Below are positions 1-12,599 of a stretch of DNA of 64,000 nt, piece after piece. Position 1 is the stretch's first letter. Each line of letters opens with the position of its first letter. Below the pieces are notes generated by a model. The model had not been told where the DNA came from and ran no database searches. It saw only the letters and a program-made list of their open reading frames with translations. Source of the stretch: Mercurialis annua (Eukaryota > Streptophyta > Magnoliopsida > Malpighiales > Euphorbiaceae); the NCBI RefSeq assembly GCF_937616625.2, contig NC_065577.1, positions 372,001-436,000 on the forward strand, given 5' to 3'. The translations under genes were made by a program, and so were the position numbers.

Positions 1-49
1 TTTAAATTTGTTCATTTAAAAATTTTTAAATTTTTTTTAAAATTTTTTA

Positions 50-405
50 ATGGACAATCGCCCTAAGATGGCGATGGTCCAATGGACCATCGTCCAGCTT
101 TGGCGATGGTCCAATGGATCATCGCCAAAGCTGGACGATGGTCCAATGGACCATCGCCAACGCTGGACGATGGTCCAATGGACCATCGCCATCTCCTGGC
201 GATGGTCCAGTGGACCATCGCCAACGCTGGACGATGGTCCAATGGATCATCGTCCAGCTTTGGCGATGGTCCAATGGACCATCGCCAGGAGATGGCGATG
301 GTCCATTAGACCATCGTCCAGCTTTGGCGATGATCCATTGGACCATCGCCAAAGCTGGACGATGGTCCATTGGACCATCGCCATCTCCCGTCGATGGCCC
401 ATTAA
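50..405. repeat. 32-bp modular palindromic minisatellite with spacers in both orientations
   Basis: About eleven units of 32 bp. Each has a near-palindromic hinge, core GATGGTCCAATGGACCATC, followed by an 11-bp spacer. The spacers fall into few types: TCCAGCTTTGG (three times), its exact reverse complement CCAAAGCTGGA (twice), the variant CCAACGCTGGA (twice), CCATCTCCTGG and its reverse complement CCAGGAGATGG, plus diverged end copies. The array is much richer in G+C than its flanks, which are nearly pure A/T and roughly inverted copies of each other (1-50 and 400-470). This resembles the centre of a foldback transposon whose left part lies outside the window; that is inference. The period is not a multiple of three, and the overlapping ORFs here are repeat artefacts. 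Confidence 0.85.
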
Positions 406-1842
406 AAAATTTTAAAAAAAAAATTAAAAATTTTTAAATGAAAAAATTTAAAACCGATTTATTGTTAGATTTATTTTTAGTCGATTTTAACATTTTTATT
501 ATAAATTCGTTCGGATATTCGTTGGGTTTTTAATTGATTTGAGAGAATTGAATTTTTTTTTAAAAAAATGAAAATGATTTAGGGGTAGTTTGGTCAAAAG
601 TTGGGCGGTGGGTGGTTATTTGGGGCGGCGAATAGTACTACCCTTTTTTTTTCTTTTGAATTCTTTTTAAAAAATTTCACTGACTATTATTATTGGGTTT
701 TTTACCATTTTAATTTTTTCTCCACACTTTATTTCTCTCTCGTCATTTTTTTTATTTTTTATTTTTTAAATTTTTCACAAACTATCATTGTTTTTTTTAT
801 TTTTCACTAATTTTACTCAAAATTTTGGAAGTTTTTTTATTTTCTTACTCTTATCTGTTAAATTTGCTTTGTATAAATAAAATATAGCACTATATAAATA
901 GCACAATAGTTGTCTCTACAAAATTAATCGAAATAGTTGATAGGAAAAAAATATAAAATTATGAAGCGTAAATTTGTTAAAAAAAGAAAGTGGAAATAGT
1001 GTTTATAAAATTAAATAATTATTTTACACAAATATTACATGACATATTAATTTTACAGAAAAAAATAATAGAATATGTCAAATTTAATTATATAACTATA
1101 ATTATATATTTTAGTAAATTCAACCCTTCTCTTTTCTTATTTCTTGTGTAAAATAGCAAATGAAGTACATTTGAAAAAAAGGAACTTACAAAAAAAAAAG
1201 AAATATTTTATATAAATTAAAATATATATCACACAAAACTAAAAAATATTTAAATAATTATTGAATAAAATTTTATGACGACATTATATTGTTACTAGTT
1301 CATCTTTTTTTTATTTATACATCATGTATATACATATTGGATACATCAATGATACATTATAGATACATTACATGATACGTCATAGATGTACCACCGATAC
1401 ATTGTAGATACATTACAGATACATCATACATACATCAATAATACATTACCGATACATCGTTGATATATTGTAGATACATCGATCGATTTTTAAACTAGTG
1501 AATCATTATAATTGTAGAGTAACTGTTGGTATATGGTTTACAATAATTTAAGATATAAGAAAATGTTTATCTGAGCGATAGTTAGAACTTTTTAGCATCA
1601 CTTTTTTCTCGGCCATTTTATGAATTTAAAAACTAAGTTTATTCAGTCACACCTTGAAAAAATGAGATGTATATATGACGTATCTGAAATGTATCTTAGA
1701 TGTATTTGTGTTTTTCTATTTAATATATAAATTATACATATCAAAAAACAGTTCAAATGTATACATTTTAAATATATATTAATTAATTAAACGTATTTTG
1801 ACATATTTTTTACTTGTATTTGTTAGATAAATCTCTAATATT

Positions 1843-1894
<52 letters not shown>

Positions 1895-2202
1895 AACACA
1901 TATTTTTTTAATATGATCTATGTTATAAATACATTTCAGATACACGTCATATATTTTGATAGATATATCGGAAACAATAATGCGTAAAATATGTTAGAAA
2001 TATCTTGTACATACATACAAGATACACATAATTTTTGAATGTTAGGCAACTGAGCTAAAAAAATGCAACCAAATTATAAAGATGTTTATATCGAGTAACA
2101 AATTAAAATGTTAGTGATGCGTAAATTTTAATTAAAATATATCATACATGTAGCTTTAATTTGAAATATGTTATACATACACATTAAAGACACATTATTA
2201 AT

Positions 2203-2238
<36 letters not shown>

Positions 2239-3360
2239 GAGAGTGTGTGTATGAATATATATATATATGTATATATATTCATAATTAATAAAAGAACAAG
2301 GCACGCATCAAGCATGTAGGAAAAACATTTTTTATGTATACTCTTTTTGTAACATAATTTATGTATTTTTAAAATATGTGATACATGTATCTTTCAATTT
2401 AAAATATGATATACATACACTTTATAGTATGTGTGGGTGTATATGTATACATATATATTTGTTTTAAAAACAAGAGAAAATGATAATTAAATATGTTTCT
2501 GATACATTGCTGATACATCGCGAATACATAAATGATACATTTGAATAATTTTGACAAACTGACGCGTGACTGACACGTGACTAACGCAAGTCAGACGCGT
2601 TTTCTGACGCGTTTTTGACTTTTTTTATTTGTTTTGTATGTGCCATGTGTTGCATTCTCATTGGGAAGGTATTAAATGTAAAGTTTTAGCTTTTTTAGGT
2701 GGTGATGTAATAATAGAAATGACTTAGCATTTTTGTAATATTGTTTCTTTTTTTGTATAGTTTTGGTATTTACTCATGGTTTGTACAGACTTTTTAAAAT
2801 AAAGTGGACCTTATAATGAATGTAGGCTTTTCAAATGGAGATTGGGGGCTACCTTTAGCAAAATCCAAATATGGATCGAACACTTGTAAATTTAATTTTT
2901 CTAATAATAAATACACATCTTAAATTTATTTTTACCCATTTTTATAAAATGATACTATGGTTTAATGTTTCCGTCCACCTTATATGAAATTCATGAATCC
3001 ACTGCCGCATATAGACATTGAAATGTTGACAATTAACCAAACGTTCAAACCACAATAGGAGGACAAAGCATCGAGGAAAAATTTAATTTTCAATAAAACT
3101 GAAAAATCATTCAGCTTATGCTAAATAAAGAAGCTTCTGTCATATCTCAGATTCTTTTTGAAAAGTGCTTGCTGCACTAAATGCAACATACTTATGATTG
3201 CATCAATACATTAGTTTGCATCGTTTATGACCAAATCTAGAATGCGTTCAAAAAGCTTTATCTATTTTTCTCAAACCTCATCGTTGCTTAGAGTTTAATA
3301 AAAAGCCAACAAATAAATAAGGTTCCCGCCCATCACACACAAAATTCCCAAATAAATATT
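406..3360. other. AT-rich intergenic DNA with microsatellites and GATACAT-type degenerate repeats
   Basis: No gene seen. It holds degenerate repeats of a GATACATT-like motif (about 1330-1490 and 2490-2540), an (AT)n run at about 1844-1892, (AC)n/(AT)n runs at about 2200-2270, and a stretch at about 2475-2690 containing several GACGCGT motifs. That stretch recurs near 55612-55825 in the same orientation, so much of 1300-2690 is probably a transposon remnant. Confidence 0.6.
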
Positions 3361-3467
3361 GATACAAACTTTAACATAATCTTGCTACAAAATTCTCCAA
3401 AGTACAGATCACCAAAGCAGCAACAGCTCAAGCAATCCTCCTTTTTCACCAACCTACGCCCTGCTCG

Positions 3468-6400
3468 TTATGATGCACCCGAAGCCGCAGCCGCAACATA
3501 CCCATTCTGCTCTCCATTTGCTGCATATCCATATCCACTATATCCTTGCCCTCCGTAATATGATCCATTCCACTGATTATTATGTTCCCCTCTCCACTGC
3601 CAACAGCATTTATACACTCAACCAATGAAAATGTATACATTTATAGGAAAAGGAAGTCCCTAAAAGACTATACAAAGAATAAAACAAGTAACCGGTGCGA
3701 AAAGCTAGTCATAGGATAATGATATTCTCAACAAGGCCACATGTAAACAGAGCAAACCATGCAAATGATGAAGTTTCTTTATACTAAAATACCAAATCTG
3801 AGTTTTGGGATGATAACAAGTCAAACTGCATTTGAAGTGTCTGATGCCATTCCATAACTTAAAAACAGTTAAGCAACGCGCTATACAGTACACAATTAAT
3901 TTTTAGCTATGATGAGAAAAGTAAGGAGATAGCGCATCCATGATAAACCTCGCACTTGGTCAAAATTATTTACCTGTTTGTTCGCTGGACTACGACCCCA
4001 AGAAAGACGAACTGTCTGCTTGCCAATTGTTGTGCCATTCAAACTCTCCAATGCATCCTCGGCACTTTTTCTGAAATTAGACAGAACAACATGAATAATT
4101 ACATGGACACAGAAATCAAACATAAAATGCTCATCTCTACCGTTGGAAGATTTTCAAAAATATTTTAGTAATGTTACCTCTAACTAAAATTAATTAATTT
4201 AAAACTATCCGCATTATTAGTAGAAGATTTCTTCCGTACACAAAAGGGGAGAGTACCTGTCAGCAAATTGCACGAAACCACATCCTTTTCCTACCGGTAT
4301 TTTCACAGAAACAACCTCACCAAACTGGGAAAAGGGTTGCCTGAGATCCTCATCGCTAATGTCAGAGTCGATTCCTCCCACAAATATCTGAAGTATTAAA
4401 TTAATGAGGGGACTTGTAGAATTCTATAAACTCAAAGCAAGATGAGAAAGCCAAACTCACTGTAGTATTGCTGGAGTCTCCATCAGACTGAGACCCTTGG
4501 ACCATAGCACCATTTAGAGCATGTCCACCTGCCAACACCAAAGCTAATGAAAAGATGGAAAATGCTTTAGCTTTAGAGCTGAAACTGACTGTACGCATGA
4601 GTGAAGGTTACTGAACTCAGCAATAAATTTTAGCAAGTTATTAACCATAAGTCTAGATCTCAAAGAACAAAAATACTGGAGAAAGAAGAAACATAGAGGC
4701 CTAGAATTAGAGAGTAAGATCTAAAACAGAGATAGCATGTGATATGCCATGATACCAAGCTTGAACAAGTTAGAAATATACAAGGAAACCCACTAAATAT
4801 ATATCCCAAACTATGTGCTTGAATTATTGAATTAAACACCCATAGATACGGGCAAACCACCTAACATACCCAACAAAACTAACGGAAGCAACACATTGAA
4901 TGTCAAAGTGGGAGTATCAACACAACATGGTCCCTAATAGGGTTTGCATTCGGTTCAAACTGAACCGAACCAGATAATTGTCAGGGTTTGCATTCGGTTC
5001 AAATTCTTAATTTTGTTGTTCAAATTGAACCAAATCAATTTTATGAAAATCTGAAATGTTACAAATCAAACCGGACCAGTTGGTTCAGTTGGTTTTTTTT
5101 GGTTCGGCTTTGGATCAAAATTGAACAGAAATTATTTTCCATCAAAATAGAACATAAGCAAATTTGTCAGTTCGATTCGGTTTTGCGCACCCCTAGTCTC
5201 TGAACACATGCAGAGCACGCATAAGCAGGGTCATGGCTGCTCAAATACTGCTAGACAATGCCCAAAAACAATACGATGACTTCTCTATGTGAAAAACAAC
5301 AGTTACACAAACATGGAAACACCCAGACCTCCTGATTTCAGACGAACGATTGAAAAAAAATTAAACTAGAGAATTTGTGCTTCCAAATCAAAAATGCGAA
5401 GCTAGGGGCACCATGTTATACCTTGTGAAGAATACTGCTGCTGATATGGGTTTGACTTTTTGGGAGTAGCAACACCTATGCGCATGGGTCTGCTTGAGCA
5501 ATAAATCCCATTCATGTCTGTCATAGCCCTTGACCTCTCATTTTCATCACCAAATCTAACAAATCCATAACCTTTTGAACGACCAGAATTTAGATCAGTG
5601 ACAACTTTTGCTCCCTTAACAGAAGGATATTTACTGGAAAAGGTTTCCTGCAACATAGTATCTGTCACATCTGCAGCCAAATCTCCCACGAATATTGACA
5701 GATCAGAACCAGTTTCTGATCGCCTCTCCCCTGCAAAGCTTGCCCAATTGAGACGGAAAGGTTGATCTGTGTTTGGCATCATAGAGCCATTATAGTTCTG
5801 CAAGACTTTATCAGCTGCTGCATGCGAATAGAACTCAATGAATCCATATCCTTCTGGCTGACCAGTTTGCTTATTGCGTATAACTTTGACAGCGGAAACC
5901 TGCATATTTAGTGGCACGATATCAGTGTAAACACGTGAATAATGCAGTGTAATTCAAACAATTGTTCCCACAGGAGAAACGGAACAGGTAGAAGGGCTGT
6001 AAATCACGCCATTAATGCATAACAAGGATGAAGCATCTCCACCTACTGGGATATATAGTTTATATTACAAGTAAAGCTACACATGAAAAAATAAATGCGA
6101 GCTCAAAATGTAAATGCAAGCATAAAAGTACAAAAACATGACAATTTTTTTGGCAAGATATGATGAAAAATATATAAAATAAGCAGGATAGTAAACTGTA
6201 ATAGTGCATTCCTATGAAATTATCTAGTGATTTACTTAACAAACTAAGCCATGCCTCATATTTTCAGAATATGATGTGCAAAGCTGTTACTCAGCTGGGC
6301 CAATCAAATTTATCATTAATGTTCATATACCTAAGAGGGAGTCTATGCAGACATCTAACTTGAAGCCTCTTTGACAATATTGTTCTTGAAACGTTACCAG

Positions 6401-7816
6401 CCGCACATGATAATTTTACTTACTTACATGTTGCTTAATTAATGAAGTACAATCAATCTGAGTTTGTGAGGTATTAATTTAATTGTTTGATGGGGTTTTA
6501 AATCAAAAAAAGCTGGCTTTTGTTTTTTAGGAAATGTTTTTCTTGCACCATCCACTGCAGTTTGAATACGAATATAGCTTTGTAATGTTTGATCAAGCGT
6601 TTCCATTGGATTTCCATATATTTGACTATTTTGATTGTGATACGGCATTGTGTTGGCAAAGCTGAGGCCATTGTTCTAGCCAACCTTATTCATTCAACAA
6701 GAGCAAATTTTACTGAAAATTTAAAAGTAATCTAGAGAGAATCCAGATATAAGACATGATTAAATGGATAATACGAATACTACAAGAAGAAATCCAAATG
6801 GACTTGCTCAAAAAGACACACCTACATTTCCCTCTAGCCAGGTTAAGGCACATATACTAGGATAAAATTTGAGAACTTAATTTCAAAGATGATCAGGAAT
6901 ATAAGAACAAATGAATTCTGAGAGAATGACGGATGTATATTATACAACGGCTAAGAAGCAAACATGAGTTTTCGGTTTTCCAATTACAGAAGCATTTTCC
7001 TTTCTGATAGGCAATTTCAAGGTCCATGTGCAACTGAATACTTTATGCTACAATTTATTATAAAGTGATTCCTTTCATTATACTTCCACACACAAAAAAA
7101 AAAAAAATGAATCCAACTTCAAACAATTTAGATCAAATCTAAGAGCAACAGAGTTTCACTAATTTCAGCACATCTACATCATGGTCAACAAACGGAAAGC
7201 AAAAAAACAATACTCATCTTACAAGGTCAAAATCTAGAGACATAATACAAAGATCCAAATCTAATGTTAAAACTTACAGCAGAAATCAAACATACAAAGT
7301 AAAAAAACAATTGTAAATACAAAGATCCCAAATTAAACTGTTATACAACTACTAACTAAAGTAAACAACAAATCAAATTGATGTATAAAATAAAGGTTAT
7401 ACCTCGCCGGTATGAGAGAAGCAAGTATGGAGATAAGTCTCATCCATCCAATGAAGCAAGTCACCAACCCAAACAGTCTTAGAATCTTCAGTGGGAACAT
7501 GTTGGTACTGCTGAAGTTTATGCTGATTATGTTTGTGATAGTGCTGCTGCTTGTGATGATGATAATTGAGCTGGTGCGGCTGTTGCTGTTGGTAGTAGCC
7601 CATGTAAGGATGAGAAGCATGGTGCTGCTGAGGGTACATCATCATCTGCTGTTGCATCATAACCATGGCGGCTGCAGGGTACTGCATAGCTGCCATATAG
7701 TGCTGCTGCTGCTGCTGCATATGGGGATTCCATTGCTGCTGCTGCTGCTGCTGGTTCTGATTATGCTGCGGAGATGGTGCAGAAGTTGCATCAGAAGCGT
7801 TGTGAGTCTGTTGCAT
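3468..7816 (-). CDS. RBP47: RBP47-type nuclear poly(A)/oligouridylate-binding protein, three RRMs (443 aa)
   Basis: Six exons on the minus strand: 7816-7403, 5899-5422, 4543-4461, 4387-4257, 4070-3974 and 3596-3468. All introns are GT-AG, and the phases join to 443 residues, close to the family's usual size of about 430. The N-terminus (1-110) is rich in Gln, His and Tyr. RRM1 spans about 113-191 (RNP2 VWVGDL, RNP1 GYGFIEF), RRM2 about 206-285 (SIFVGDL, GYGFVRF) and RRM3 about 326-401 (IFVGGI, GCGFVQF). The segment GDLLHWMDETYLH at the start of RRM1 is typical of RBP47 rather than RBP45. Known relatives bind U-rich or poly(A) RNA in the nucleus and join stress granules. Exon 3 has two in-frame acceptors 15 nt apart; I chose the upstream one because it restores the family's ALVLAGGH segment. 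Introns 1 (1.5 kb) and 2 (0.9 kb) are long. Confidence 0.93.
4934..5196. mobile_element. MITE-like inverted repeat in RBP47 intron 2
   Basis: The ends form an imperfect inverted repeat: the left end reads AGGGTTTGCATTCGGTTC, and the right end, reverse-complemented, begins CTAGGGGTGCGCAAAACCG. The interior is rich in 'GGTTCAAA/GAACCGAAC' motifs. Repeats of this kind are common in plant introns and are often assigned to hAT-type MITEs. I could not define a clean TSD, so the limits are approximate. Confidence 0.5.
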
Positions 7817-7897
7817 CTTTGATCTTATTGATCTGATGATAATGAACTGCAGATAAGATTTATTTCACTTAAAACCTCTCCTCTTTTCTTTGGTTCT

Positions 7898-7993
7898 AGA
7901 GAGAGAGAGAGAGAGATAACAATTGTAGAGAGAGAAAAGAGGAGAGGCTGGAAAAGAAGAAACCCTGGTTTATGACCTTCCTATTTATTTAAA
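7898..7993 (-). promoter_or_regulatory. Core promoter and CT-rich leader of the RBP47 gene
   Basis: Reading the minus strand, a TATA-like TTTAAATAAATAG (7993-7981) lies about 165 nt upstream of the start codon. It is followed by a pyrimidine-rich leader with a (TC)n run (complement of the GA run at 7898-7916), a common layout for plant 5' UTRs. Transcription start inferred near 7950. Confidence 0.45.
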
Positions 7994-8089
7994 GGCTCAC
8001 GCTTTTTTTTACTATTTTTTTTTTTTTGCTTACAATAGTAAATTTGGCTATTTCTTTTTAACTTGAAGAAAAATAAACTGCCGCACCAT

Positions 8090-8990
8090 TGTAGAACTGT
8101 AAACGAACTGTGCAACTTTTTAACTCGATTCAGTATTTGATCCGATAAGAGGTCAGTTTAGCAAACTCAGAATATCTCCAACTCGGTTCGATATTTGATT
8201 CCATAAAAGTTCAATTCGCTCTTATTTAGAGCATCTCCAATGGTGCTCTTTATTTTAAATAGCATATTTAGTAAAATAAAAAGTATCTTTAATATAAAGA
8301 GTAATATATTTAAATTTACTCCAATAGACTCTCTAATAATAACTCTTTATTTTATTTTTATTTTTATAAATAATATTAAAAAATAGAAAATATTAATAAT
8401 ATTGGTTTACTTATTCATTTTTAAATTTAAAAATATAAAATATTACATTTCAAATAAAAAATAATCAATTTATTTTAAAATTTGAAAGTTTATTTTTTTG
8501 AAAATAAAATAGATAGTGAAATGGCTCTCCACATGTAAAGAGCCATTTTCACTCTCTTCTTTAAATTTAAATTTTAAAGAGTCCATTGGATTTTAATTTA
8601 TTGATAAAACTCTTTAAATTAAAGAGTTTGTTAATTTTAAAGAGACCATTAGAGATGCTCTTATCAGCTTAACGAATTGAGCAGCTCTCCAACCCGGTTC
8701 AGTATTTGACTCAATAAAAGCCTGACTCAAGCTTATTTGTTATTTTAACGAACTATGCAGCTCTCCAACTCGGTTCGGTATTTGATTTGATAATAGTTCG
8801 ATTCGAGCTTATTTGTTAGTTTAACGAACTTAATATCAATTGTATATTTGATTCAATAAGAGCTCGATTTGAGCTTATTTCTTAGTTTAACGAATTGAGC
8901 AACTTTCTAACTCGGTTTGGTATTTTACTAAGAGCTAAACTCGAGCTTATCCGTTAATTTAAATAAATGAGTTTGCACTCTATTGTAAGT
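8090..8990. repeat. Degenerate tandem array of about 85-bp units, split by a MITE
   Basis: Units share the pattern 'CCAACTCGGTTCGGTATTTGAT..ATAA..AGTTCGATTCGAGCTTATTTGTTA..TTAACGAA' in diverged form. Two lie left of the MITE at 8229-8660 and about four lie to its right, so the MITE inserted into an existing array. No coding potential seen. Confidence 0.65.
8229..8660. mobile_element. Tourist-like (PIF/Harbinger) MITE, 432 bp
   Basis: Terminal inverted repeats GAGCATCTCCAATGG and CCATTAGAGATGCTC, flanked on both sides by TTA (8226-8228 and 8661-8663), the TSD expected for PIF/Harbinger. The interior is AT-rich and has a palindrome around GGCTCTCCACATGTAAAGAGCC. The same palindrome, slightly changed, sits in the element at 59847-60567, so the two belong to one family. 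Confidence 0.85.
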
Positions 8991-9596
8991 GCGAACTTTC
9001 ATTTGTTTTGGCCAGGGTTTAGGGTTTTTTTCTGAATCTTTGAACATTTTCATGAATTCAATATAAATAACAGTGTGTAATGTCGAACTTTTTTACTATA
9101 TATAGCAACAACTAGAAAAAATTAACAAAATTAGTGACCGATTCGGTCAATTTTTAAGCTAGTGGCAATGGCCTGATGGCTGTGTGGTGTGGGAGCTGTA
9201 ATTGTGGGTCAACGCTGTCGTTTCAATACTTTGAATGGCTCTTTTCAGCACATGCACAGCACAACTAATTGGAACCTGCATTACAGTTTACACGGCAAAC
9301 ACCGCTGAATCAACATGAAAAGCTTCCATCTTTACATTTTTTTTCTTTTTCAGTCGTGCACAATAAACAAATACAGCAGGATACATGTCGAACCAAACTC
9401 GAAAAGAATAAATGGAATACTAATTTTGGAGGGTCAAAACCCGATCAGTAACACCGATTTGAATACTCTGTAATTCAAATTTTTTTTGCTGCCAAAATTT
9501 CAACAGGATTGAACTCTTGTTGTTGCCTCCTGCAACTATTGAAAAATATATATGTTAGATGATACCGCATGCTATTTACAGCATTTCCCGCTTTCT

Positions 9597-12380
9597 TTAC
9601 CTCCCATAATCTCCGTGAAGGAAGCTTTCGTACTGCGTTCCTTTAAGAGCGTGTTCGACCTCATCCCAATTCGCAACCTGGTCACGTAACGATTTATTAT
9701 GTATTCTTACTTGCCGACTCCTGAGCTCTCTTCGTGGAACCCTCAAAAAATCTTGAACCTCTTGTAATTTCTGCACACGACAAGCAAAGTACATTGTTTG
9801 TTGTTGTTCTTGTTCCACTGTTTTGTTGGTCTTGAATAAGCTATGCTCTAACTCAATAATGGACAAAAGAATTTCTTAGTATAAGAGTTCAGATAAATTG
9901 GCTTACAGTATGGTTTTTGACTACATCCTCATAGTAAACAAGAATGTGCCTGGTGCTCTTGAAGTACTCTAATGCTCTCGTAGTAGTTTCTTCTACTTGC
10001 TTCAGATTGGCTGGCAGCAAAGTTGCATTGATAAAAGGCTTGTATTTAGCTAGTATCTCTGCCTAAAACCATTTCTTGTCATTTAGAAATCTGATAAATG
10101 GAGTTACAGAGAAAAGAGGATAAGAAGAATGACCTCATCAGACGAATGAACATGAGACTTATGGGTCCCGTTTAATAGCTTAGCTTCTCGATCATAAGAA
10201 TTTGCCAGTACTGAAATCATTCTACGCAAGAGATTTCTCCTGAAGAGAAAGATAGCTGAAACACCTCTAGTTTTGAAATACTCGACTATTTCCTCGTGAT
10301 GTTGCATCACACCCTACATCAACCGTTAAGCAAGAAGGCCCTTTAAGAGATAAGACGGAATAAGAAACAAAGAAAATATAGAGCTTTAGAGATAATGCAC
10401 CAAATCACAGTATCCTATCGCCAGTAACCCACCACAAAAAGAAAACAGTCCTTTAAAGTAATATCTAACTGGCATTCATAAAATAATAGCCTGGCCTGTA
10501 TACAAGCACGCAAGGGAAGCAAGAATCAGATTGTTACCACTTTTGTGTTAAAGTGGTTTAGAACTGCCAAAGGGAAACGAATGAACTAAAACTTTCAATC
10601 TAAAAAATGGGAGAGATTTTAACTGTTTCCGCAGCAAGTCATGTACCACGCATAACATAAAATACATCCTCTTTATTAAATCTTTATATATTTCTCTCCC
10701 AAATTGCAAGGTTCCCCCTCTCCTCTTTTTCAAATTAGGCCAAATGACACCAACATTTACTTTTGGGATTGAGTTTATTGTTCTCAATGGAAATGGAAGG
10801 AATTATCATAAGTTCTTCAAACATAACTTCAATCAGGTGTCATCACACAATAATCCACGGTACATTTTAAATCAAGTTATGTAACTGGAAAGAGACACGT
10901 GAAAGAAGAGACACAAGCATCAATGGAGTAAACATCAAAACTGCTATTTCAAGTCACCTTGTTAGCCCAAAATAGCCACCAAACTGAATAAAACACTCAG
11001 GTTTGACCATAACAAAATGCTTGCATGCAAAATTTATGATTCCAAACACCACTCTCTCTCGTGTGTGTGTATGTATGTGTGTGACCATAAGGTATATAGA
11101 GCTCTTACAGGTATTCTGAATCACAACAATAGTAAAATGTACTCAGTAAGGTATATAGAACTCTTACAATACCTGAATCACAACAATAGTAAAATGTACT
11201 CAGTATATACAAGTATATCAGATGATAAAATAATACATAAGCCCAAGCAACACATAAAAAATTAACTCAAATGAAGGGTCTTATATCCAATCTGACAAGT
11301 TAAAGGCATTCCAATATGAAATGGATATAATTCATGAATAAGTAGAGCTCTCACCTGATTAAGCATCCACTTTAAGCCAACACCAGCTGTACATTCATTC
11401 TTGGAAGCACTACTTAGCCAGTCTAAATTATAAATTTTGTCCAAAGTCTCCACAATCATCGAAATATTACTCCTCCTAACTTTAACAGAGAAAATCTCTC
11501 CATTTGAGCTGATGTTAGTATGATTATTTAATAAAGTCTCAAACCATCCACTCCCAGATCTCTGCATTGACAGAATGGCAAAATTCCTCACCGGGTTGCA
11601 CAAACATTCAGCCCTGTAGCGTACCAAATAGTCACATTATTAAAAGCTAAACGAAAACATGAAACAAAATGTGCCGGTCAATCTGTTACCTGCTATACGT
11701 TATGGGTTTAGGGTAGTGCACATAAGGGATTTCCCAGGGCTCAATATTAGGTTCCGGGCAGGGCTTTTCGATGACTCCAATACTGAAAATTCCAGGGCTT
11801 GACGTAGTGCGGATTTGCTTAAGACAAACAGCGCAAACATAGACACCACATATCATTACAAACACCAAAACAACCATCCTTAACACCAAAGGAGCCTTTT
11901 TTGGAGCCTTAATGTTGAAAGCATCCTGAAATTGATAGAGAACAAATAATAAGCGAAACATCACTAAATACTATCAAATAGCAACTGATAATCAGCTGAG
12001 ATTCAGCTATACAACGATAATCCAATTAGAGCCAAATAAATGGTGTTTAATTAAGATTATAAAAAGAAAACAGTAGAGATATATCAATCGAAAATCTGGG
12101 TAGGCAAGCTTGTATTATAAAATTCCGTAAATGTAGGAACTTTATATGATATAAACAAATGCAAATCTAGAATAGATCACACAAACAACACAGAACACAT
12201 GTTCTTACCAAATATTCTTTAACAAATTAACCAGACAGACACATAAGTAGAACAAACTGTTTTCTATTCATTCATTTACAAGATTGCATGCCCACTTAAA
12301 ATAATATGAACATGCAAGAAAAAATTGAAGGGGGAGATTAATGGAGAAACCTTAGGGAAGAACCAGAGATCATCAGCCAT
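9597..12380 (-). CDS. NodH-like sulfotransferase-domain type II membrane protein (344 aa)
   Basis: Six exons on the minus strand: 12380-12351, 11925-11690, 11613-11355, 10313-10134, 10062-9907 and 9770-9597; phases join cleanly. A short N-terminus precedes one hydrophobic segment at about residues 23-45, suggesting a type II anchor of the secretory pathway. The lumenal part starts with ILSMQRSGSGWFETLL (102-117), which matches the PAPS 5'-phosphosulfate loop of sulfotransferases. FLFRRNLLRRMIS (197-209) matches the 3'-phosphate loop with its conserved Arg and Ser. The family occurs throughout land plants, usually annotated as P-loop NTPase or nodulation-protein-H-like; acceptor substrates are, as far as I know, not established. 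Sulfate transfer to a glycan or protein is inferred. Intron 3 (about 1 kb) contains a local tandem duplication. Confidence 0.88.
11089..11204. repeat. Two-copy tandem duplication (59 and 57 bp) in an intron
   Basis: Two adjacent near-identical copies, 11089-11147 and 11148-11204, both starting AAGGTATATAGA and ending AAAATGTACTCAGT. They differ by an indel and a few substitutions near the middle. They lie in intron 3 of the sulfotransferase-like gene, just after a short (GT)n run. Confidence 0.9.
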
Positions 12381-12599
12381 AATCTTGAGAAGCTCAGGAA
12401 AAAAGCATCTGGCAGCTAATGAGATTCCTCCTCACCAACAAATCTAACTAACTTTTTATTTGCTTTTATCTCTGAGATTACATATATTAGTAGCTGAAAA
12501 GGCTATCACTTTACCCAAAAGAACACAGAGAAATAATGGGGTTTCTCGTGAAGAATAAATAAAGCTTTTTTTTTTCTCTTTTCAAAGTCGATTTAAGAC

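Noticed and set aside
50..405. Resemblance to a CRISPR array (regular repeats with spacers)
   Set aside because: The DNA is plant nuclear, spacers are only two or three types repeated in both orientations, and the repeats are palindromic minisatellite hinges; no cas genes.
50..437. Several overlapping ORFs with WTIV/MDHR-type repeats on both strands
   Set aside because: They only read through the 32-bp minisatellite in different frames; no start context, introns or known domain.
601..810. Phe-rich 69-codon ORF
   Set aside because: Poly-T tracts translated as Phe; no support.
7412..7822. Long plus-strand ORF (136 codons) opposite RBP47 exon 1
   Set aside because: Shadow of the CAG/CAA-rich glutamine region on the other strand.
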